DNA from: an uncultured Acidimicrobium sp.
GTDB lineage: Bacteria; Actinomycetota; Acidimicrobiia; Acidimicrobiales; Ilumatobacteraceae
Assembly (NCBI GenBank): GCA_903850275.1
Contig: CAINLH010000095.1
Location: forward strand, 1-15,542
Length of the DNA stretch: 15,542 bases
Direction of reading: 5' to 3'
Part shown: in pieces, positions 7,417-13,620 of the stretch
Numbering within the stretch: position 1 is the first letter of the stretch
Layout of the letters: every line of letters begins with the position of its first letter
Notes under the pieces: model-generated
What the model was told of the DNA's origin: nothing
The model's input: the letters and a program-made list of their open reading frames with translations, nothing else
Databases searched by the model: none
Position numbers and translations under genes: made by a program

Positions 7417-7662
7417 CTACGGCTCGATGAAGATGCACTCTCCAGGGCATTCTTCGGCCGATTCGATCACTCCGTCAAGCTGGCCATCGGGGATGACGGC
7501 CATTCCGTCAGCGCCTTGTGCGTTGCCTTTTGCGGTTGCGTAGATCTTGTCTTTTTCGCGAACGTAGGCAAGGCCATCATCAAGAAGTGTGAATACGTCG
7601 GGTGCGATTTCCTCACAGAGTCCGTCACCTGTGCAAAGGTCTTGATCGATCCAGACTTTCAT
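7417..7662 (-). CDS. Small ferredoxin, probably 3Fe-4S type
   Basis: An 81-residue soluble electron carrier. The cluster motif at the N-terminus is C10-T-G-D13-G-L-C16, where Asp13 stands in the place of the second cysteine of a 4Fe-4S motif, with the remaining ligand Cys72 in CPGEC near the end. This is the pattern of 3Fe-4S ferredoxins that often serve cytochromes P450 or other oxygenases; the actual partner is not in the window. Cys76 is an additional cysteine four residues after Cys72, where relatives such as Streptomyces ferredoxins have a small residue. The start is fixed by AAGGAGA eight bases upstream. The gene converges on trmI with abutting stop codons and diverges from lepB. Confidence 0.92.
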   Translation of the reverse strand: MKVWIDQDLCTGDGLCEEIAPDVFTLLDDGLAYVREKDKIYATAKGNAQGADGMAVIPDGQLDGVIESAEECPGECIFIEP

Positions 7663-7670
7663 TCTGATTA

Positions 7671-7677
7671 TCTCCTT
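7671..7677 (-). promoter_or_regulatory. Shine-Dalgarno site AAGGAGA for the ferredoxin gene
   Basis: Reading the minus strand, AAGGAGA stands eight bases before the ATG at 7660-7662. It is the strongest ribosome site in the window and decides the ferredoxin start. Confidence 0.8.
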
Positions 7678-7710
7678 GTGTGTCGCGTGTGACGCGGTGC
7701 TTCGTGGCTA

Positions 7711-7717
7711 AATAATA
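7711..7717. promoter_or_regulatory. Possible shared bidirectional -10 region (ferredoxin / lepB)
   Basis: The plus strand reads AATAAT at 7711-7716 and the minus strand reads TATTAT at 7717-7712, each five of six bases from TATAAT. They overlap in the centre of the divergent gap between the ferredoxin and lepB genes, so one AT-rich site could open for transcription both ways. The -35 regions are not convincing on either side. Confidence 0.4.
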
Positions 7718-7766
7718 CACCGAGACGACCAGAGTTATGCGAATCCAGCACTACGGTTGGGAGGCG

Positions 7767-8357
7767 ATGGAGACGACTGACACAGGCCGAAAAGACCACC
7801 AGCACGGGTTGAGGGTTATTCGCGAATGGGTGGTGGTCGTTGGCGTGGCTCTAGCTATTGCGCTACTGGTGCGTGGTTTTCTTCTGCAGCAGTTCTATAT
7901 CTCCGGGCCGAGCATGGAATCCACAATGTTCCAGGACAACCGAGTACTCGTGAACAAACTTTCGTATCGTTTGCACGGGATCGGCAGGGGGGACGTGGTC
8001 GTATTCGATCGGATCACCACCGATGGTGAAGTAGTGCAACATGACGATTTGATCAAGCGCGTGATAGCGCTTCCTGGTGAAACTATTGAAATACGCGAAT
8101 GCGTGGTATTCATCGATGGCAAAGAATTGTTGGAGCCGTATCTCAATGATTACGACTTGAAGCAGGTAAACCTAGAAGACCGTTGCCGGGTTCCAGAACT
8201 AGAACCAGTTGAAATCAGCAGCGGTCACATCTTTGTCATGGGTGACAATCGCCCTCAGTCATTTGATAGTCGGATGTTCGGAGAGATCGAAACGGATTTA
8301 GTCGTAGGTCGCGCCTTCACATTGATTTGGCCGTTGAGTAACGCTCGTTGGCTTTAA
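7767..8357 (+). CDS. lepB: Signal peptidase I
   Basis: Membrane-bound serine protease that removes signal peptides from exported proteins on the outer face of the cytoplasmic membrane. Numbering from the ATG at 7767 (196 residues), one N-terminal membrane helix spans about residues 21-40. The nucleophile is Ser49 in SGPSMESTM and the general base is Lys97 in LIKRVIALPGE; the late box MGDNRPQSFDSR is also present. An earlier in-frame ATG at 7737 would add ten residues that do not look family-like, so it is listed only as an alternative. GGGAGG lies close before 7767. The gene is divergent from the ferredoxin gene, and its TAA overlaps the stop of the convergent GDPD-like gene. It sits between two export-related loci, since tatB and tatC follow nearby. 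Confidence 0.94.
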   Translation: METTDTGRKDHQHGLRVIREWVVVVGVALAIALLVRGFLLQQFYISGPSMESTMFQDNRVLVNKLSYRLHGIGRGDVVVFDRITTDGEVVQHDDLIKRVIALPGETIEIRECVVFIDGKELLEPYLNDYDLKQVNLEDRCRVPELEPVEISSGHIFVMGDNRPQSFDSRMFGEIETDLVVGRAFTLIWPLSNARWL

Positions 8358-9052
8358 AGGGTTTGTCGAGCGTCGACCATACGATCTACCCAATCGCTGA
8401 AGATTGCGTCTAAACCCATTCTTAACCCGTCGACAATCACAGGCGGATGCTGCAAGTCCCACCCAAAGGCAGCAAGACCAAAGCGGTGCACCAGTGCCAC
8501 TAGGCCACCATTCCAGTCGGTGATATGCATGTTGAGCGCGTCGATGCCATATTGCGAAAGTGAAGCTGCTCTTCGCTCCGGGCCTTCCTTGATTTTTGCT
8601 AGCCGAACCGAATTAACTAGCCGGTAGTCGGGAAGTAGAGGTCGCTGTTTAACCAAGGTCTCCATCGATGGGTGGCATAACCACACGATGGCTTTGTTCA
8701 GTTGGTATTTGTTCAACTGTTCAAACGCTCCGACATCTTTCACATCAATACTGATGGGGGTTTCGGAGCCGATGTGTGTCAATAATTCGTCGAGCGTAGG
8801 AATATGAGATGGCAACTGATTTCGGTTGAGCGTGGAGATCGGCTTTTTCCTCAATCCGACTCTCACGAGGCCATCATGATCGAGAACAATCTGGCGGTCA
8901 GCAGTTATCCAAATGTCACTTTCGACACCGGTTGCTCCCAGTTTTTGGGCAAGCGAAAATGCATTTAGGGTGTTCTCCCTCGCGTGAGCACTTGCTCCCC
9001 GATGGGCGAAGAGGATCGGTTCCTCAAATAGAGACGGCAAGCGCTGCTGCAT
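8354..9052 (-). CDS. Glycerophosphodiester phosphodiesterase family protein
   Basis: A 232-residue TIM-barrel protein expected to hydrolyse glycerophosphodiesters to glycerol-3-phosphate and an alcohol, in phospholipid turnover. It lacks a signal peptide, so it is probably cytosolic. Family residues are visible in order: FAHRG (His17, Arg18), ENT (26-28), the metal-binding pair in VESDIW (Glu44, Asp46), and catalytic His59 in LDHDG. In the later E-x-K motif the glutamate is Asp103 (ISIDVKD) while Lys105 is kept. The C-terminal half ends with the expected WDL and a GLDAIFSDW block. It is somewhat short for the family but complete. The start at 9050-9052 has no Shine-Dalgarno sequence but is preceded by TACGCT and six bases. 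Its TAA overlaps the lepB TAA within TTTAAA at 8353-8358. Confidence 0.9.
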   Translation of the reverse strand: MQQRLPSLFEEPILFAHRGASAHARENTLNAFSLAQKLGATGVESDIWITADRQIVLDHDGLVRVGLRKKPISTLNRNQLPSHIPTLDELLTHIGSETPISIDVKDVGAFEQLNKYQLNKAIVWLCHPSMETLVKQRPLLPDYRLVNSVRLAKIKEGPERRAASLSQYGIDALNMHITDWNGGLVALVHRFGLAAFGWDLQHPPVIVDGLRMGLDAIFSDWVDRMVDARQTL

Positions 9053-9058
9053 TCGAAC

Positions 9059-9064
9059 AGCGTA
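9059..9064 (-). promoter_or_regulatory. Possible -10 box (TACGCT) for the GDPD-like gene
   Basis: On the minus strand TACGCT is followed by six bases (GTTCGA) and the ATG. This suggests a leaderless transcript. It lies back to back with the tatB box in the same 47-base divergent gap. Confidence 0.4.
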
Positions 9065-9087
9065 GATGGCGGGGGATCAGTGTCCTT

Positions 9088-9093
9088 TAGAAT
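9088..9093 (+). promoter_or_regulatory. Probable -10 box (TAGAAT) for the tatB-tatC-helY operon
   Basis: TAGAAT matches TATAAT at five of six bases and ends six bases before the tatB ATG. Transcription would begin at or next to the start codon. The only purine-rich bases before the ATG (GGGA) are too close to act as a ribosome site, which supports a leaderless message. No clear -35 is present. Confidence 0.5.
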
Positions 9094-9099
9094 GGGAAC

Positions 9100-9501
9100 A
9101 TGTTCAATTTCTCGGGCAGCGAGCTGATGTTTCTGCTGATCCTTGGCCTCGTCATTCTTGGCCCCGAGAAGCTTCCAACTGTGTTGCGAAAGATGGGCCG
9201 TTTCTATGGCGAATTCAAACGAATGACCAATGATGCCCAAAGCGATTTCCGACAAGCCTTTGCCGAGCCACTGAGGGATTTACAAAGTGCTGCTTCGGAG
9301 TACAAGTCGGTCTTCCAGGATGCCGCAGGTGAGATAGCTGACGATTCCCCTGAACCAGATTTTGTCCCTTGGCAACCACCCACGGAGACTTCGAACGATT
9401 CTGCTCCAGAACCGATTTCGGACAAAGCAACATCGTTCGATTCGCTATCTCCTGACGATGACCCACAAATTTCCGTTATCTCGTACGAGGATAAGAACTA
9501 A
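9100..9501 (+). CDS. tatB: Sec-independent (Tat) translocase subunit, TatB type
   Basis: Membrane component of the twin-arginine system, which exports folded proteins; TatB forms the substrate receptor with TatC. It has one N-terminal helix (about residues 8-21), then GPEKLP and an amphipathic helix. Glu8 in the helix and Gly21-Pro22 at the hinge are the usual marks of TatB rather than TatA, which normally has a different polar residue at that position and an FG hinge. A long acidic, Pro/Ser-rich tail (about 80-133) is as expected for TatB. The 133 residues end in a TAA that shares its last base with the tatC ATG. In M. tuberculosis the Tat gene in this position next to tatC and helY is called tatA, so the A/B label could differ by convention. 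Confidence 0.88.
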   Translation: MFNFSGSELMFLLILGLVILGPEKLPTVLRKMGRFYGEFKRMTNDAQSDFRQAFAEPLRDLQSAASEYKSVFQDAAGEIADDSPEPDFVPWQPPTETSNDSAPEPISDKATSFDSLSPDDDPQISVISYEDKN

Positions 9502-10304
9502 TGGCGATCAAATGGCCACGGTCTACAACCGCTCCAGATGGGGGATCAATGAACATCATTGATCACCTCACCGAACTTCGAATGCGGATTGTTCGATCAA
9601 TGCTTGCTATTGCAGTTGGTGCAACGGTGATTTTGGTTTTTTATGATTTCGTTTTACGTTTTCTCACTCAGCCTTATCGCAATATTTGCTTGGCTCGTCC
9701 AGACTTTAACTGCGATGGTTCTCTGTACGCGCTCGGACCGATTGAGGGTCTCTCGTCCAGGATGAGAATCAGCGGATATGGCGGCTTGATCATTGCTTTG
9801 CCAGTAATCATGTGGCAGCTTTGGAAGTTCATTGTTCCAGCAATGAATAAAAAGGAAAAGAAGTACACCGTTCCTTTCATTCTTTCGTCGGTCATCCTTT
9901 TTGCTTGCGGCGGGTATCTTGCCTATTGGACACTTGATAAGGCACTGGAATTTTTGATTTCCTGGTCTGGCGAGGACGTTGAACAGACTTATCAAATTTC
10001 GAAATACATCAGCTTGGTTGCGTTGATGGTGTTGGCATTTGGAATCGGATTTCTCTTGCCAGTTCTTCTGGTATTCCTGCAGATTGTTGGCGTTATTACG
10101 CCGCAGACATTGCTTAAACAGTGGCGAATCTCAATCATGGCAATCTTCGCCGTTGCTGCTGTGATCACTCCCAGCGGCGACCCAGTAAGTATGTTGGCCC
10201 TTGCTGTTCCCATGAGTGTCCTTTTTCTTATAGCGGTGCTTATCGGGTACATCGTGCAACGTCGTCGACGCAAAAGCGAAGACAACGATGCAGACGATGA
10301 CTAA
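9501..10304 (+). CDS. tatC: Sec-independent (Tat) translocase subunit TatC
   Basis: Multi-spanning membrane protein that recognises twin-arginine signal peptides. Six hydrophobic segments can be traced over 267 residues. Family motifs include DHLTELRMRI near residues 21-30, the WKFIVPAMNKKEKKY loop after the second helix, the GFLLPVLLVFLQ helix, and the late ITPSGDPVSMLALAVP segment. The tail is charged (RRRRKSEDNDADDD). The ATG at 9501 shares a base with the tatB stop and has GAGG at 9487-9490. An internal ATG at 9549 would begin at the conserved part and remove 16 poorly conserved residues, but the overlap favours 9501. helY begins six bases after the stop, and the same tat-helY order occurs in mycobacteria. 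Confidence 0.95.
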   Translation: MAIKWPRSTTAPDGGSMNIIDHLTELRMRIVRSMLAIAVGATVILVFYDFVLRFLTQPYRNICLARPDFNCDGSLYALGPIEGLSSRMRISGYGGLIIALPVIMWQLWKFIVPAMNKKEKKYTVPFILSSVILFACGGYLAYWTLDKALEFLISWSGEDVEQTYQISKYISLVALMVLAFGIGFLLPVLLVFLQIVGVITPQTLLKQWRISIMAIFAVAAVITPSGDPVSMLALAVPMSVLFLIAVLIGYIVQRRRRKSEDNDADDD

Positions 10305-10310
10305 GCGGCG

Positions 10311-12932
10311 ATGACCAGTCAACAACGCTTGAATCTGACGAAGAATTACGATTTCTCGCTTGACCAGTTTCAGGTTTCCGCTTTTGATGCAATTGATTTA
10401 GGTGAAAGTGTCTTAGTTGCCGCGCCAACGGGATCTGGCAAAACGGTTGTTGCCGAGTACGCAATAGGTGTCGCGCGACTCAAATCCATGAGAGCGTTTT
10501 ATACGGCACCAATCAAAGCACTTTCGAATCAGAAATACACCGAACTCGTTCAGTTGTATGGAAGCAACGAAGTCGGGTTGCTCACTGGCGACAACAGCAT
10601 CAACCCAAATGCGCCGATCGTTGTTATGACTACGGAAGTACTGAGAAACATGATCTACGCACGTTCCTCGTCGATTGAGAATCTTGGCGTTGTGGTACTT
10701 GACGAAGTTCATTTTCTTCAAGATGCCTACCGAGGCCCTGTGTGGGAAGAAGTGATCATCCATTTGGAACCAACGGTCCAGTTGGTGTGTTTATCAGCAA
10801 CTGTGTCAAATGCCAATGAGCTCTGCGAATGGCTCACCACTGTCAGGGGTCCGACGCGCCCAATCGTTGAAACCAAACGGCCGATCGAATTGGTCAACCA
10901 TTACATGCTGGGGGACAAAGCAACCCATCAGATTCGGATATTGGAAACCTTGGTAGGCGGTCAAGCAAATACCGCTATAACCAAATTGGATAACGACGTC
11001 TCGGGTCAATCGAAGAAGTCACATCCGTATGGTTCCCGTGGATCCTCGCGTGGCGGCCATCAAAATGCGCGGAACGGCAGGCTCTTCACACCATCGAGGA
11101 CGGACGTAGTAGAGCAACTCCAAAAGGAGAACCTCTTACCCGCTATTTATTTCATCTTCAGTCGTAATCAATGCAACGAAGCTGCTAAATCGTGTTTGCA
11201 AGCCGGAATTCGGCTCACGAACGACTATGAGCGTGGTGAAATGCTGGCAATCGTCGACGAGCGGCTCAAAGATTTCAGCGATGATGACCTGGCGGCGCTT
11301 GAGTACACCCAATTCGTTGATCAGCTTGAGGCTGGTATCGGTGTCCACCATGCCGGAATGGTTCCGACATTTAAAGAAATCGTGGAGACTTGTTTTTCAC
11401 AAGGTTTTATCAAGATTGTTTTCGCCACGGAAACGCTTGCAGTAGGAATCAACATGCCTGCCAGGGCAGTGGTGTTGGACAAACTCACGAAGTTCACGGG
11501 CGAGCAACACCAGATGCTCAAGCCTTCGGATTACGCGCAACTCACTGGTCGGGCGGGGAGACGTGGTCTAGATGATGTTGGGCACGCCATTGCGCTGTGG
11601 AATCCATTCCTGCCATTCGACCAAGTTGCGGCTCTCGTCGGAAGCAAATCGTTTGTACTCAATTCGGCATTTAGGCCTACGTACAACATGGCAGCGAACT
11701 TGATTAAAACAACTTCACAAGTTCAGGCGCGACACCTCCTCAATCTTTCTTTCGCGCAATTTCAAGCGAATAGAGATGTGGTCGAGATCCAAGCTCGCAT
11801 TCAACGTCGTTCTAAGGAGTTCGAGCGCTTGATGCTGCAGGCTGAAAGCCCTTTCGGCAACATTGCTGAATACAAGGAACTAACTACAAGACGTTCATCC
11901 GCTTCACTGAGTTCCAGCCAGTTATCTCAGCTGCGACCTGGTGACGTCGTGTTATTTACCCGCAAGAGCCAACCGGAACGATTCGTTGTAATTAGTTCGG
12001 CGCAACGAGGCACTGGGGCAAAATTGACGATGCTCTCGCAGGCACGACTAGTCATAACGATTGGCGAGAAGGACACCGACCAATATCTCGAATTAGTTGC
12101 TCACATGGATTTACCACAGCCATATCAGCCGACTAATTCAAAATTTCTCAAAGAGACTGCGTCACGGCTGCAGCGTCTGAAAACGCGACCAAAGGCGACA
12201 CGTGTAGAGGCCGTCAATCAGGACGAGCACCCAGTTGCCAGCGATCCCAACCTTGTCGAGAGGCTCATCGCTCTCGACAGTGCAACTCGGATCAAGAAAG
12301 AGTTGGACAACCTAGAGAAAAGGGTTTCTAGCTCTACCCAGTCGGTGAGTAGCCAATTCGATGACTTGATCAAGCTGCTTTCAGAATGGCGTTACGTCGA
12401 TACTTGGGCGCTTACCGACAAAGGTTTATTACTTTCTCGTATCTTCCATGAATCTGACTTACTCATTGCAGAATGCATCTCCGAGGAACTGTTAACTGGT
12501 CTGTCTCCGGTTGATCTAGCTGGCCTTGTTAGTTGTTTTATTTACGAAGACCGCAATCGTGATGAAGTCGCCTCTGCGCACTATCCATCAAACGAATTGA
12601 AACAGCGGTTTTTAGGAATTCAAAAGATCAGTAGACGACTAGTCAAGGCCGAAACCTCATCTGGGCTGCAAAACCATCGAAGCCCAGACCCTGGTTTTAT
12701 CGCAGCCACGCATGACTGGGCCAAGGGAAACTCACTCCTGGACATACTCGAATCGGATGAGGTAACGGCCGGAGATTTCGTTCGAACCATGAAACAGCTC
12801 ATTGATGTGCTGCGTCAACTTGCGATGATCTTTACCAATGAAGCCGATCGAGACTCGGCAACGAAGGCATCCGAACTGTTGTTTCGAGGTGTTGTCGCGT
12901 CGTCAAGTTTGATCGGGCGAATATCGTCATGA
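10311..12932 (+). CDS. helY: Ski2/Mtr4-like DEVH-box helicase HelY
   Basis: ATP-dependent helicase of superfamily 2, probably acting on RNA by analogy with its eukaryotic relatives; the bacterial role is not well defined. Motifs in order: the Q-like DQFQ near residues 18-21, Walker A APTGSGKT (38-45), TAPIKALSNQK, DEVH (131-134), SAT (162-164), then in the second RecA domain the CFSQGFIKIVFATETLAVG block and QLTGRAGRRG (410-419). A Ser/Arg/Gly-rich linker sits at about 228-258 before the second domain, as in other actinobacterial HelY. A helical C-terminal region continues to 873 residues, close to the M. tuberculosis protein. The gene starts six bases after tatC. Its TGA overlaps the next gene's ATG by four bases (ATGA at 12929-12932). 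Confidence 0.93.
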   Translation: MTSQQRLNLTKNYDFSLDQFQVSAFDAIDLGESVLVAAPTGSGKTVVAEYAIGVARLKSMRAFYTAPIKALSNQKYTELVQLYGSNEVGLLTGDNSINPNAPIVVMTTEVLRNMIYARSSSIENLGVVVLDEVHFLQDAYRGPVWEEVIIHLEPTVQLVCLSATVSNANELCEWLTTVRGPTRPIVETKRPIELVNHYMLGDKATHQIRILETLVGGQANTAITKLDNDVSGQSKKSHPYGSRGSSRGGHQNARNGRLFTPSRTDVVEQLQKENLLPAIYFIFSRNQCNEAAKSCLQAGIRLTNDYERGEMLAIVDERLKDFSDDDLAALEYTQFVDQLEAGIGVHHAGMVPTFKEIVETCFSQGFIKIVFATETLAVGINMPARAVVLDKLTKFTGEQHQMLKPSDYAQLTGRAGRRGLDDVGHAIALWNPFLPFDQVAALVGSKSFVLNSAFRPTYNMAANLIKTTSQVQARHLLNLSFAQFQANRDVVEIQARIQRRSKEFERLMLQAESPFGNIAEYKELTTRRSSASLSSSQLSQLRPGDVVLFTRKSQPERFVVISSAQRGTGAKLTMLSQARLVITIGEKDTDQYLELVAHMDLPQPYQPTNSKFLKETASRLQRLKTRPKATRVEAVNQDEHPVASDPNLVERLIALDSATRIKKELDNLEKRVSSSTQSVSSQFDDLIKLLSEWRYVDTWALTDKGLLLSRIFHESDLLIAECISEELLTGLSPVDLAGLVSCFIYEDRNRDEVASAHYPSNELKQRFLGIQKISRRLVKAETSSGLQNHRSPDPGFIAATHDWAKGNSLLDILESDEVTAGDFVRTMKQLIDVLRQLAMIFTNEADRDSATKASELLFRGVVASSSLIGRISS

Positions 12933-13558
12933 CGATACGCAAAGGGGACCAATGGGGAGAGCCTTGTACCGCACCGACAGGGCTTCTCGAATTTGCGACC
13001 GAACGCGAACTTGGCAGGCACCTACGCGATATCGGCACCATTCGCGAGGCAATGCTCAACTCCGGAACTTTGATTCAGGCATTAGGAGTTACAACTCGTG
13101 CGCCCAATCGAGAGCAAATCAAAGTGACGATTGATCTCATCAAAATTGGATTCACCGACCAATACGGCGTTAATCGAGACGACTTCGCAGTCGGGTCGGT
13201 TTTTCTTGGCAGGCGGTCATGGTTGGGCGACATATACATCGTTTCAAACAGCGGCTATCTGGGCGCTAGAGAGTTGCTGCCAAAGGCGCACCCAAACGAT
13301 GGAGTCATGGATGTGCTTTCTGTTAAATCGTCGATGCCGTACACGCAGCGGCTACAGGCTTGGAGGCGAATACCAACGTCAAGCCATATTCCGCATCCCG
13401 ACATCTCAACCAAGCAGACAGAGAGGTTCTCGTGGCCCTTGGACGAAGACGATGTACCCAAAAAAAGCATTCGCTTGGTCGTTGACGGGGAAGCTCTGGG
13501 GCGGGTTAAATCCGTGAGAATGCACGTTATTCCCGATGCAATAACGCTTTACATCTAG
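12929..13558 (+). CDS. Stand-alone protein resembling the C-terminal domain of diacylglycerol kinases
   Basis: A 209-residue protein with the blocks that characterise the C-terminal beta domain of the DGK/YegS/sphingosine-kinase family: NSGYLGARELLPKAHPNDGVMDVLSV (key part His121-Asp128), SHIPHPDI (152-159), VDGE (185-188) and a closing VIPDAITLYI. The N-terminal nucleotide-binding domain with its GGDGT motif is absent. In its place are about 85 residues beginning IRKGDQWGEPC. I believe similar short versions occur in other actinobacteria, so this is probably a family and not a truncation. Lipid phosphorylation should not be assumed. The four-base overlap with helY shows cotranslation. There is no signal peptide or membrane helix. 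Confidence 0.75.
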   Translation: MTIRKGDQWGEPCTAPTGLLEFATERELGRHLRDIGTIREAMLNSGTLIQALGVTTRAPNREQIKVTIDLIKIGFTDQYGVNRDDFAVGSVFLGRRSWLGDIYIVSNSGYLGARELLPKAHPNDGVMDVLSVKSSMPYTQRLQAWRRIPTSSHIPHPDISTKQTERFSWPLDEDDVPKKSIRLVVDGEALGRVKSVRMHVIPDAITLYI

Positions 13559-13606
13559 TTAGTGCGGCGACTTCACGGTATGCCCGCTTCCACCCACTGC
13601 GACTTC

Positions 13607-13612
13607 TAGTAT
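13607..13612 (+). promoter_or_regulatory. Possible -10 box (TAGTAT) for thyX
   Basis: TAGTAT matches TATAAT at four of six bases and ends eight bases before the GTG at 13621, so transcription could start at or just before that codon. No Shine-Dalgarno sequence is seen. It stands in the 62-base gap after the DGK-like gene, which suggests thyX has its own promoter. Confidence 0.4.
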
Positions 13613-13620
13613 TACGCGCC

